From positions 8,735,001 through 8,799,000 of the forward strand of contig NZ_CP107783.1 of assembly GCF_036345255.1 (NCBI RefSeq): DNA of 64,000 nucleotides, given 5' to 3'. Shown here piece by piece: positions 52,472 through 60,725 of the stretch. Position 1 is the first letter of the stretch. Each line of letters opens with the position of its first letter. The notes under the pieces were generated by a model. That model did not search any database and was not told the origin of the DNA. It saw only the letters and a program-made list of their open reading frames with translations. Made by a program: the position numbers and the translations under genes. This DNA is from Streptomyces sp. NBC_00569. GTDB lineage: Bacteria; Actinomycetota; Actinomycetes; Streptomycetales; Streptomycetaceae.

Positions 52472-54037
52472 GTGACCATCACGGCCGGCACCACGCGCAG
52501 TTCTGAGGCGGAGGCCGAGACTGTCGCAGAGCCGCAGCACGGACCGGTCGCCCCGCCCGGGGACGGGCCCGGTCCGCGGCCACGAGGGGGGTCGCGGCCG
52601 GGCCCTCACCCCCGTCGCGAGGCCGTGGACGCGTGGGCCGCTCTGCGCCGCCGCTTCTGGGCCACCCTGCCCGCGCGGCTGCGCCTCCTGCACGTGTCCA
52701 CGGTCTCGCTGACCGCAGTCCTCGCTCTGCTGCTTGTGCTGGCCGGGCTCGCCGCGTCCGGCACCTGGGGCGCGGTCGCCGACCGGGACTCGCCGCGCAC
52801 CACCAGTGCCGCCGACCTCAACCTCGCCCTCAACAACATGGACGCGCAGGCCGCGAACATCCTGTTGTCCAGCGGCGACGCGGGCAACAGGCGTCTGAGG
52901 ACGCCGTACGAGAAGGCGGTCGGCTTCTACGGCGACGCCCGCACCGACATCGGCCACGACCTGCGCATCCTCGCCGTCGCCGCTCAAGGCGACCACACCG
53001 ACGAGCACACCGTCGAATCACTGACCGACGACTTCGCCGAGTACCAGGAGCTGGTGGGGCGTGCTCTCGAGAACGACGGCCGGCCCGGTGGCAAGGCGTC
53101 GGCCGTCGGCGACTACCGGAATGCGACGGACCTGCTCCAGCGGAAACTCCTGCCGGAATCGGCAGAGTTGGTGGCCTCCAACGATCGGGCATTCGACACG
53201 CAGTACGTGCAGGCCCGTTCGGCACTCTCCGCGCAGCTCGCCGCCGTCATCGCGCTCGGCGTGCTGCTCCTCGCCGTGCTGGGTGTGCTCCAGTGGTATC
53301 TGGCGCGCCGCTTCCGCCGGATCCTCAATCCCGGCGTCCTGGCCGCCACGGTCTGCGTCCTGCTCGCCACCCTCCTCGGTGCTCAGGCGCTCTCCGAGAC
53401 GGCCGAGCAACTGCGGGGCGCCCGCCGGGACGCGTTCGACTCCGTCGTCGCGCTCTCCCGCGCCCGCGCGATCGCGTACGACGCGAACGCCGACGAGAGC
53501 CGCTACCTCCTCGACCAGGAGCGTCGCGGCCGGTACGAGCGAGCGTTCCTGGAGAAGTCGCAGCGGTTGTACGGCGTGCGGGGCGCGACCCTCGCCACGT
53601 ACGACGACGAACTCGCCACGACCTGGCAGGCGTACCGGTCCGACCGCGAAGACCTGCGCTTCACCGGCGAGTTCAGGCGCGAGCTGGACAACATCACCTT
53701 CCCCGGCGAGCGGGCGGCGGCCGAGAGAGCGGTCGAGACGTACGCCGTCTACGAGCGCGACGACCGCACGATGCGTGCACTGGTCGCTCAGGGTAAGGAA
53801 CGCGAGGCCGTCGCGTTCGGGATCAGCTGGCAACCCGGCATGTCCAACGCGCACTTCGGGGCGTGGCTGGCCGCCCTCGACAAGGTGACCGACATCAACC
53901 GCCAGCACTTCACTGCCTCGGTGCAGGCGGGCCGCTCCGCGGTAGGCCGTTTGCTGCCCTGGGCCCTTGGCGCGCTCCTCGCGGCGGTCGCGCTCACCGT
54001 TTTCGGGCTGCGGCCGCGGTACGCGGAGTTCCGCTGA
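52472..54037 (+). CDS. Four-TM membrane protein with two extracellular helical sensor domains
   Basis: 521 residues from GTG 52472 (GGAGGG before it). A 75-residue Pro/Gly-rich cytoplasmic start is followed by TM1 (VSLTAVLALLLVLAGLAASG), an outside helical region (about 110-245: LNLALNNMDAQAANILLSSG), TM2 and TM3 (AVIALGVLLLAVLGVLQWYL; VLAATVCVLLATLLGAQALS), a second similar outside region (about 305-490), and TM4. Both outside domains look like four-helix-bundle sensors of histidine kinases and chemoreceptors, but no kinase, HAMP or output domain follows. It could serve as a sensory partner of KdpD, whose gene is 170 bp downstream. That role is inference. Confidence 0.75.
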   Translation: MTITAGTTRSSEAEAETVAEPQHGPVAPPGDGPGPRPRGGSRPGPHPRREAVDAWAALRRRFWATLPARLRLLHVSTVSLTAVLALLLVLAGLAASGTWGAVADRDSPRTTSAADLNLALNNMDAQAANILLSSGDAGNRRLRTPYEKAVGFYGDARTDIGHDLRILAVAAQGDHTDEHTVESLTDDFAEYQELVGRALENDGRPGGKASAVGDYRNATDLLQRKLLPESAELVASNDRAFDTQYVQARSALSAQLAAVIALGVLLLAVLGVLQWYLARRFRRILNPGVLAATVCVLLATLLGAQALSETAEQLRGARRDAFDSVVALSRARAIAYDANADESRYLLDQERRGRYERAFLEKSQRLYGVRGATLATYDDELATTWQAYRSDREDLRFTGEFRRELDNITFPGERAAAERAVETYAVYERDDRTMRALVAQGKEREAVAFGISWQPGMSNAHFGAWLAALDKVTDINRQHFTASVQAGRSAVGRLLPWALGALLAAVALTVFGLRPRYAEFR

Positions 54038-54149
54038 CGAGTGAGCCGTACCAGGCCGCAGAGGGCACGCTGCCGACTCCGGACGGACTGGTGGCCCCCT
54101 GCCCACTCGACTTCCCGGTACGCCTCTTTCACCCCGGCGGACCAGGCTT

Positions 54150-54198
54150 CGTCAATGTGGTGTCAATGTCCACGTGACCGGCGCCAAGGATGCGTCAA
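54150..54198 (+). promoter_or_regulatory. Two tandem CGTCAA boxes before kdpD
   Basis: CGTCAA-TGTGG-TGTCAA at 54150-54166 and CGCCAA-GGATG-CGTCAA at 54182-54198; the second starts exactly 32 bp after the first. Confidence 0.7.
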
Positions 54199-54209
54199 GA
54201 GGCGCGCTG

Positions 54210-56906
54210 ATGCACTCTCACTGGCGCTTCGGTAGAGAGAAGCAACCCTTCCCTCCGGGAGAGTTGATCGCCAGTGAGCGGAGCGCATCGGCTGCGATGA
54301 GTGACGTACGGACCGAGATGAGCGACGTGCGGGCCGGCGAGGGTGTGACACGGACCGGCGCGGGTGGCGTACGCCCCGGACGGCTGAAGGTCTACCTCGG
54401 GGCCGCCCCGGGAGTCGGCAAGACCTACCGCATGCTCGACGAAGCGCGGCGCAGGTCGGCGCGCGGTGCCGATGTCGTGGTGGGGTTCGTGGAATGCCAT
54501 GGGCGCCCCGGAACGCAGGCGATGCTCGACGGCCTGGAAGTCGTCGATCGGAACTCGTGCACCTACCGCGGGGGCGAGTTCACCGAGATGGACCTCGCCG
54601 CGGTCCTCGCGCGGCGTCCGCAGGTCGCGATCGTCGACGAGTTCGCCCACAGCAACGTTCCGGGTGCCGGCCGCAACGCCAAGCGCTGGCAGGACATCGA
54701 GGAGCTGCTCGAGGCAGGGATCGATGTCATCAGCGCGCTCAACATCCAGCATCTCGAGTCCCTCAACGATGTCGTCGAGAAGATCACCCGGGTCCCGCAG
54801 CACGAGACGGTGCCCGATGAGGTCGTCCGCCGGGCGCGTCAGGTCGAGCTGGTGGACATGCCGCCCGAGGGGCTGCGCCGCCGGATGGCGCACGGCAACA
54901 TCTACACCCCCGAGAAGGTCGACGCGGCCCTCGCCAACTACTTCCGTCCCGGCAATCTGACCGCCCTGCGCCAGCTCGCCCTGCTGTGGGTGGCCGACCG
55001 AGTCGACGAGGCACTGCAGTCCTACCGCTTCGAGCACGGCATCGGTGGCGTGTGGGAGACCCGGGAGCGGGTGGTCGTGGCTCTGACGGGCGGGCCCGAG
55101 GGTGACACTCTCATCCGGCGGGCCGCCCGCATCGCCGACCGGGCGGCCGGAGGTGACCTGCTCGCCGTGCACGTCACGCGCAGCGACGGACTGGCCGCCG
55201 GCACTTCGCACGCCTCCCTGGCCCGGCAGCGGCGGCTCGTCGAGGACCTCGGCGGCAGCTACCACTCCGTGGTCGGTGACGACGTCGCCACCGCCCTGGT
55301 CGAGTTCGCGCGCGCCGAGAACGCCACCCAGCTCGTGCTGGGCACCAGCCGCCGTGGCCGCCTTGAGCGGTTCGTCACCGGACGCGGCACCGGCGAGACA
55401 GTGGTCAAGTTCTCCAGCGACATCGACGTCCATATGGTCACGCACGAACGCGCCGGGCGCGGCACGCTGCTGCCCTCCCGCCGCCGCACCCTGTCGACTT
55501 TCCGCAGGGTCGCGGGCCCGGTCGCCGGCCTCCTGCTGCCGGTGGCCCTGACCTTCCTGCTGGATCTGGACACGGCCAGGGACAGGCTCAACCTCACCAG
55601 CGAGGCCCTGCTCTTCCTGCTCACTGTGGTGGGGGTGGCCTGCATAGGCGGGGTCGTGTCGGCGGTGATTGCGTCGGTGACGGCGTCCCTGCTGCTCAAC
55701 TACTGGTTCATCCCGCCCAGAGGGCACTTCACACTGAGCGATCCCAACGCGTTGCTGGCGCTCGCGGTCTTCGTCGTGGTGGCTGCCATAGTGGCCACCG
55801 TCGTCGACCGCTCCCTGCGTCTGTCGCGGCGCTCGGCGCGAGCCACCGCGGAGGCGGAGACCATGTCATCTCTCGCGGGCACCATCGTGCGCGGCGGTGC
55901 GACGATCCCCGCTCTTGTGGAACGCACCCGTGAGACCTTCGGAATGAACTCGGCGGTACTGGTCGACGAGCCGCCGGGGGAGGACGGCGCAACAGTCGTG
56001 CCCGCGGGCCCCGGCGCCTTCCTGATGCTGCGAGGCCGCGCTCTCCCGTCCTCCGAGCGACGCGTGCTGGCCGCTTTCGCGGCACACGTGGGCGCCGCCG
56101 TCGAACGGGCCCGGCTCGCCGAGGCCGCAGCCGAGGTCGAACCGGTCAAGGCCGCCGACCGGATGCGTACGGCGCTCCTCCGGGCGGTCGGCCACGACCT
56201 GCGCACCCCGCTCGCCGCCGGATGGGCCGCAGTCTCCTCGCTGCGCAGCCGCGATGTGGAGTTCTCCGACGCGGACCGGGACGAGCTCCTCGCCACCGCC
56301 GACGAATCCATGGCCAAGCTGAACAGGCTGATCGAGAACCTCCTCGACCTCAGCCGGCTGCAGGCAGGGGCGCTCACCTTGAACCTGCGCTCCACCACGC
56401 TGGAAGAGGTCCTGCCGGCGGCGCTGGCAGACACACCCGAGGTCGAGGTGGGGGACCTGGAGGAGGTTCCGGCCGTGCTGGCCGACCCGCCGTTGCTGGA
56501 GCGGGTGGTCGCCAACCTCGCGGGCAACGCGGCCCGCCACAGTCCTGCGGGGCGCAAGGTGCTGCTGACCGCCAGCGCCCACGCGGGCCGTGTCGAAGTG
56601 CGCGTCGTCGACCGCGGCCCGGGCCTCCCGCCCTCCCCCAAGCTCTCGGATCCGCTCGAGCAGGGAGGTACCCCCACCCGCGACCGTCTCTTCGAACCCT
56701 TCCAACGTCTCGGCGACACCGACAACGCCACAGGACTCGGCCTGGGTCTAGCCCTGTCAAAAGGTCTGGCCGAGGCGATGAACGGCACCCTCGTCCCGGA
56801 GGACACTCCCGGCGGGGGCCTGACCATGGTGCTGTCCCTGCCCTTCGCCGACCGGGCGGAGCACTCCAGCGGTACGCAGAGCACAGGAGGAGCACATGAG
56901 CTCTGA
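54210..56906 (+). CDS. kdpD: Sensor histidine kinase KdpD
   Basis: 898 residues. KdpD domain about 60-270 (LKVYLGAAPGVGKTYRMLDE with Walker A; VAIVDEFAHSNVPGAGRNAK), a Usp domain about 285-410 (ATQLVLGTSRRGRLERFVTG), four helices about 440-545, a GAF-like domain about 560-660, then the kinase: VGHDLRTPLAAGWAAVSSLR with the phospho-accepting His and NLAGNAARHSPAG plus GLGLGLALSKGL for ATP. It senses K+ limitation or turgor and phosphorylates KdpE. ATG 54210 has the best ribosome site (AAGAGG); ATG 54297 is also possible. It overlaps the next gene. Confidence 0.95.
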   Translation: MHSHWRFGREKQPFPPGELIASERSASAAMSDVRTEMSDVRAGEGVTRTGAGGVRPGRLKVYLGAAPGVGKTYRMLDEARRRSARGADVVVGFVECHGRPGTQAMLDGLEVVDRNSCTYRGGEFTEMDLAAVLARRPQVAIVDEFAHSNVPGAGRNAKRWQDIEELLEAGIDVISALNIQHLESLNDVVEKITRVPQHETVPDEVVRRARQVELVDMPPEGLRRRMAHGNIYTPEKVDAALANYFRPGNLTALRQLALLWVADRVDEALQSYRFEHGIGGVWETRERVVVALTGGPEGDTLIRRAARIADRAAGGDLLAVHVTRSDGLAAGTSHASLARQRRLVEDLGGSYHSVVGDDVATALVEFARAENATQLVLGTSRRGRLERFVTGRGTGETVVKFSSDIDVHMVTHERAGRGTLLPSRRRTLSTFRRVAGPVAGLLLPVALTFLLDLDTARDRLNLTSEALLFLLTVVGVACIGGVVSAVIASVTASLLLNYWFIPPRGHFTLSDPNALLALAVFVVVAAIVATVVDRSLRLSRRSARATAEAETMSSLAGTIVRGGATIPALVERTRETFGMNSAVLVDEPPGEDGATVVPAGPGAFLMLRGRALPSSERRVLAAFAAHVGAAVERARLAEAAAEVEPVKAADRMRTALLRAVGHDLRTPLAAGWAAVSSLRSRDVEFSDADRDELLATADESMAKLNRLIENLLDLSRLQAGALTLNLRSTTLEEVLPAALADTPEVEVGDLEEVPAVLADPPLLERVVANLAGNAARHSPAGRKVLLTASAHAGRVEVRVVDRGPGLPPSPKLSDPLEQGGTPTRDRLFEPFQRLGDTDNATGLGLGLALSKGLAEAMNGTLVPEDTPGGGLTMVLSLPFADRAEHSSGTQSTGGAHEL

Positions 56907-57717
56907 CATCGGCGTACGAGGGCCCAGGCCCGCACTCGCCGCGATGAACGCAAGAGGTGACGGCATGATGACCGGCTACCGGCTCCGTGACCGGCTCGCC
57001 CTGGTGGCAGGCCTTGCGGGACCGTTCCTGGTGGTGCTCGCGCTCGTGCCCTTCCGCACTGGCCTGTCGCAGACGAACGCCGCACTGGTCCTGGTCGTGG
57101 TGGTCGTCGCGATCGCCGCCGTCGGGAGCCGCGTGGCGGGCGCGCTCGCGGCGCTGTCGGCGGCCGCCTGGTTCGACTTCTTCCTCACCCGGCCGTACCG
57201 GACCTTCGACATCAACGCCTCCGACGACATCGAGACGGCAGTCCTGCTCCTGATTGTCGGCCTGATCGTGTCCCAGCTCGCGGCACACGCCCGCAGCCTC
57301 GAAGTGATCACGGTGACGGACGCGGCATACCTCGCCCGCATCCACGCGACGGCCGACCTCGCTCAGTCCGCGAAGTCCTCGGACACCGTCGTCGACCACG
57401 TCCGCCACCAGCTCACCGAACTGCTCGGCCTGCGCGCCTGCCGCTTCGAATACGGCACCCTCATGGGACAGCCGCCCCGACTGCAACCGGACGGCAGTGT
57501 CGCGGTCGGCCTCAGGCGCTGGGACGTCGACGGCAGGGGCTGGCCGGAAGGTGAGACGGAACTGCGCACATACGGCAACGGCCACTACCTCGGCCGGTTC
57601 ATGCTCAGCCCCGGCCCGGGACCCGTCCCACCGCTCCGGGCCCGCCTCGTGGCAGTGACTCTTGCCGACCAGACCGGCGCGGCCCTCGACACCGCGGGAC
57701 CGATGAAGGACGGCTGA
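56896..57717 (+). CDS. KdpD-like DUF4118/GAF membrane protein without a kinase domain
   Basis: 273 residues. Its ATG at 56896 lies inside the end of kdpD, so the two are translationally coupled. Residues 25-135 contain four helices of the DUF4118 type (AALVLVVVVVAIAAVGSRVA; AAWFDFFLTRPYRTFDINAS; AVLLLIVGLIVSQLAAHARS), exactly the KdpD transmembrane module. Residues 150-265 form a GAF-like domain. There is no histidine box or HATPase. It looks like a KdpD copy cut to the sensing part and could form heterodimers with KdpD or act as a decoy (inference). Confidence 0.85.
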   Translation: MSSDIGVRGPRPALAAMNARGDGMMTGYRLRDRLALVAGLAGPFLVVLALVPFRTGLSQTNAALVLVVVVVAIAAVGSRVAGALAALSAAAWFDFFLTRPYRTFDINASDDIETAVLLLIVGLIVSQLAAHARSLEVITVTDAAYLARIHATADLAQSAKSSDTVVDHVRHQLTELLGLRACRFEYGTLMGQPPRLQPDGSVAVGLRRWDVDGRGWPEGETELRTYGNGHYLGRFMLSPGPGPVPPLRARLVAVTLADQTGAALDTAGPMKDG

Positions 57718-57743
57718 CACCCGGCAGGGCAGGGGCGGCAGGC

Positions 57744-57839
57744 CTGCAGGGGTGCCTGGTTCGCCCCCGCACTGCCGGCGTACATATACGCAACGTTGAC
57801 GCCGAACCTTCACTGACCCGGAACCAGGCACCCCCGCAG
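57744..57839. repeat. 19-bp inverted repeat with 58-bp spacer
   Basis: CTGCAGGGGTGCCTGGTTC (57744-57762) and its inverted copy (57821-57839) match in 18 of 19 bp; 14 are continuous. The right arm ends at the GTG of the next gene, so the stem may affect its transcription or translation. Confidence 0.8.
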
Positions 57840-59788
57840 TGCTGTTCTTGACTGATGTGACGTCAACTCTTCACCTCCGCACGGAACTTGGCCACCGCTC
57901 CCAGCACATGGTGATCTGCGGCGACGACGGGCTCGCGCACCGGCTCGCCGTCGAACTGGATGCTGTGTGCGGCGAGGCCGTGACCGTCGTACTGCCCTCA
58001 CGAGGCGACGGGCGCGGCGCCGAGATCGCAGCGTTGCACCGCGACCCGCACTCGCCCATCGAGCTTCTCGTGGCGGCACACCCCGACGAACAGATCCTGC
58101 GGACCGCGGGCGTGCAGCGGGCCGCGGCACTCGCGCTGACCTACGCCGACGACCAGGTCAACATGACGGCAGCGCTGCTGGCCCGAGGTCTCAACCCGTC
58201 CGTTCGCCTCGTCATCCGCATGTTCAACCGCGAGCGCGGACGCCACCTGGAGCGCCTCCTGGACCGCGCCGCCGCCGAGGTCACCGGCGCAAGCGACGAC
58301 GATCCCCGCCCTGACATGTCGACCACGGTGCTGTCCGACGCCGATACGGCTGTGCCCGAGCTGGTGGCCGCCGCCGCGGTCGGCCACGGCCACACCCTCC
58401 AGGTCGAGGGAAAGGTCTTCCGCGGCGTCGTGCGGCCCGCCGGGTCGCCACCCCGGTCGACCGATCTGGCCACACTCGCGGTGCTGTCCGGAGCCCACCA
58501 GGACGATCCGGCGAGCGACGACAGCCCCGAGACACCAGGAGAGGAAGGCACCCAACTGCTGCCGGACACCCGCACGGCCTACCACCGGCAGTTCACGCAC
58601 GGACGGCTGATGCTCGAGGAGGTCACCCACCGCCACGTCTCTGAGCCGGCCGCCGGTGTGCGGGGCGGACCGGTCGGCGGCTGGCTGCTGGCGCGGCTCG
58701 CGCATCTGCCGTGGCGGGTCTTCCTCTCCCGCGAGGTCATCGCCGTCTTCGGCGCGCTGGCGGCGATCGTCGTCGTGCTCGCGGTCGCCACCGCTGTGTT
58801 CGCACACGAGCACCCTTGGTGGAAGAACGTCTACCTACCTCTGTTGGACATCTTCACGATGGGCGACCCGGCCACCGACGAGGCGGTGGCCCGCCGTGTG
58901 CTGCAACTGGTCGCGGGCTTCGTCGGTCTCGCTGTCCTCCCCCTCGTCGTGGCCGCCACCATGAGCGCCACCGAGGCGTTCCGTAGCGCCTCCGTCGGCT
59001 TCGCGCCCTCCGACGACCTCAACGACCACATCGTCGTGGTCGGTCTCGGGAAGATCGGTACCCGTGTGCTGGCGCAGCTGCGCACCACCGACCACAAGGT
59101 CGTCGCCGTCGAACGGGACCCGCACGCGCGCGGCGTGGCCCTCGCCCGCGAACTCGACGTTCCGCTGGTCCTCGAGGATGCCGGAACGCCGGGAGTCCTC
59201 GACCGGGCACGCATCCAGCACAGCAAATCGCTGCTGGTCCTCACCCGGGACGACAGCGAGAACCTCGACATAGTGATGGCCGCACGTGAGACCACCCCGA
59301 GTGTGCGCGTGGTGATGCGGCTGTACGACGACGACTTCGCGGCCACGGTCCAGCGCACCCTGCGCGCCTCCTACCCCCAGGCCCCGACCCGCAGCCGCAG
59401 TGTCTCCGCGCTCGCCGCACCGTCCTTCGCCGCCGCGATGATGGGCCGCCACGTGCTGGGGGTGATGCCGGTCGAGCGGGGCTCGCTGTTGTTCACCGTG
59501 GTGGATGTGGCGGGACACCCCGAGCTCGAAGGGCGCTCGGTCCACGAGGCGTTCCGGGAGCACGAGTGGCGGGTCCTGGCCGTCGGCCCCTCCGCGGCCG
59601 GACCCGAGCCCCAGTCGTCGATGGACACCCTCGCCGGGATCCGGTTGCGCCGGCCCGGGTTCGACTGGCGCCCCTCGCAAGGGAAGGTCCTGCGTGCGGG
59701 CGACCGAGTGGTGCTGGCGACGACGCGGCGTGGCCTGGACATCCTCATGACTGGGGTGCAGCCGCACCCGGCGGACAGAAGGGGGTGA
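57839..59788 (+). CDS. Two-TM channel-like protein flanked by RCK (TrkA-N) domains
   Basis: 649 residues. An N-terminal RCK/TrkA-N domain (about 22-150: HMVICGDDGLAHRLAVELDA), then TM1 (EVIAVFGALAAIVVVLAVAT), a re-entrant pore-like loop (WKNVYLPLLDIFTMGDPATD), TM2 (LQLVAGFVGLAVLPLVVAAT), a second TrkA-N domain (about 395-520: DHIVVVGLGKIGTRVLAQLR) and a TrkA-C-like end. The topology is that of RCK-gated K+ channels, but the selectivity filter TVGYGD is replaced by TMGDP. It may be a channel of altered selectivity or a nucleotide-sensing regulator. The true start may be the ATG at 57908, as the GTG has no ribosome site. Confidence 0.82.
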   Translation: MLFLTDVTSTLHLRTELGHRSQHMVICGDDGLAHRLAVELDAVCGEAVTVVLPSRGDGRGAEIAALHRDPHSPIELLVAAHPDEQILRTAGVQRAAALALTYADDQVNMTAALLARGLNPSVRLVIRMFNRERGRHLERLLDRAAAEVTGASDDDPRPDMSTTVLSDADTAVPELVAAAAVGHGHTLQVEGKVFRGVVRPAGSPPRSTDLATLAVLSGAHQDDPASDDSPETPGEEGTQLLPDTRTAYHRQFTHGRLMLEEVTHRHVSEPAAGVRGGPVGGWLLARLAHLPWRVFLSREVIAVFGALAAIVVVLAVATAVFAHEHPWWKNVYLPLLDIFTMGDPATDEAVARRVLQLVAGFVGLAVLPLVVAATMSATEAFRSASVGFAPSDDLNDHIVVVGLGKIGTRVLAQLRTTDHKVVAVERDPHARGVALARELDVPLVLEDAGTPGVLDRARIQHSKSLLVLTRDDSENLDIVMAARETTPSVRVVMRLYDDDFAATVQRTLRASYPQAPTRSRSVSALAAPSFAAAMMGRHVLGVMPVERGSLLFTVVDVAGHPELEGRSVHEAFREHEWRVLAVGPSAAGPEPQSSMDTLAGIRLRRPGFDWRPSQGKVLRAGDRVVLATTRRGLDILMTGVQPHPADRRG

Positions 59789-59875
59789 GAGGTGGCCGAT
59801 TTCGACGACGTCGATGTGCTTGCGGCCGGTGGGCCGGTCCGGTGCGCGGGACTTCCGGTGACGGGCGTGAAGAAC

Positions 59876-60433
59876 TCAGTCCAGGCCGGAGGCCTTGAAC
59901 ACCGTCAAGGCCGTCTCGCGGTCGATCTGCGCGGAGATTCTGCGCAGCGCGGTTTCCCCGCATGTCAGGTGTCCGCGGGCGGCGGACTCGTGGGCGTCTT
60001 TGGCGAAGCGGTGCCACAGCTCGGGATTGTTGAGGAGGACCTGGGGGTTGATCTCGAGCCGTCTGCCCGACGTGTCCCGCAGGCGGAGCCGCTGGGAGAC
60101 GCCACCCAGGCAGCGCACCGACACCAACGTGTCGGTGCGTACCCGCCGCTCGCGCAGGAGTCCGCGCGAGGCCAGCCAGCCTTCGCCCGCGGTGACCCGG
60201 GCGGGGTACAGGACCACGAACAGCAGCACCGCGAGAGCGACCCACAGTGCGACTCGCGGGGCCGTGAAGCCGCCGGCCCACCAATCGATCAGCAGCATGA
60301 GGCCGAGGATTACCGCCGAGCACTGAATCGCACTGCGTAGATCCCCTGCCCAGCGGCTGTCGTGCGTCACTGCTGCGGGGGGCTCTGCGTGGCTGTGGAC
60401 CGCGTCTTGTCGCGCGTCGTCGGGGCGTCCCAT
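59876..60433 (-). CDS. Small two-TM membrane protein, unknown function
   Basis: 185 residues from the ATG at 60433. Two close hydrophobic helices (IQCSAVILGLMLLIDWWAGG and ALWVALAVLLFVVLYPARVT) are followed by a cytoplasmic PH-like strand region (LASRGLLRERRVRTDTLVSV, LRDTSGRRLEINPQVLL) and a helical tail. It is convergent with the channel-like gene and divergent from the KimA-like gene. CGTCAA boxes at 60475-60513 point at it, so it is expected to be co-regulated with the potassium genes. Confidence 0.75.
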   Translation of the reverse strand: MGRPDDARQDAVHSHAEPPAAVTHDSRWAGDLRSAIQCSAVILGLMLLIDWWAGGFTAPRVALWVALAVLLFVVLYPARVTAGEGWLASRGLLRERRVRTDTLVSVRCLGGVSQRLRLRDTSGRRLEINPQVLLNNPELWHRFAKDAHESAARGHLTCGETALRRISAQIDRETALTVFKASGLD

Positions 60434-60474
60434 GGAGCCGACGGTAAAGCCCGGGGAAGCACATTCCCCGCACC

Positions 60475-60513
60475 TTGACGGGGCTCTGACGGACACGCTG
60501 CCCCACCTTGACG
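60475..60513 (-). promoter_or_regulatory. Phased CGTCAA boxes for the gene at 60433
   Basis: On the minus strand CGTCAA (60513), GGCAGC (60502), CGTCAG (60491) and CGTCAA (60480) occur every 11 bp; the last two are the strong pair. Confidence 0.65.
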
Positions 60514-60576
60514 TCCTGGTCAGGGCGCGGCCGTGAGGAAGGGGTCACTCCTGCGGAGCCGTATGAGTCACACGGT

Positions 60577-60625
60577 CGTCAAGATCACGTCAAGGTCGGG
60601 GACTTCAGCGCGAAGAAGCCGCAAG
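60577..60625 (+). promoter_or_regulatory. CGTCAA boxes for the KimA-like gene
   Basis: CGTCAA-GATCA-CGTCAA at 60577-60593 is a perfect pair. A degenerate pair, CGCGAA-GAAGC-CGCAAG, lies 32 bp further (60609-60625). Confidence 0.7.
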
Positions 60626-60725
60626 GAGCGCTCGGTGAGGGCGGTAAGAGGACAGAACGTGGATGCACCCGCGTATCGCCTCCCCGTGTACGTGGGCCTT
60701 TCTGATGTGAAGGAGCACGTGTCCC

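Noticed and set aside
60514..60725. c-di-AMP (ydaO-type) riboswitch before the KimA-like gene
   Set aside because: I looked for the conserved motifs and did not see them in the leader; a covariance search would be decisive.
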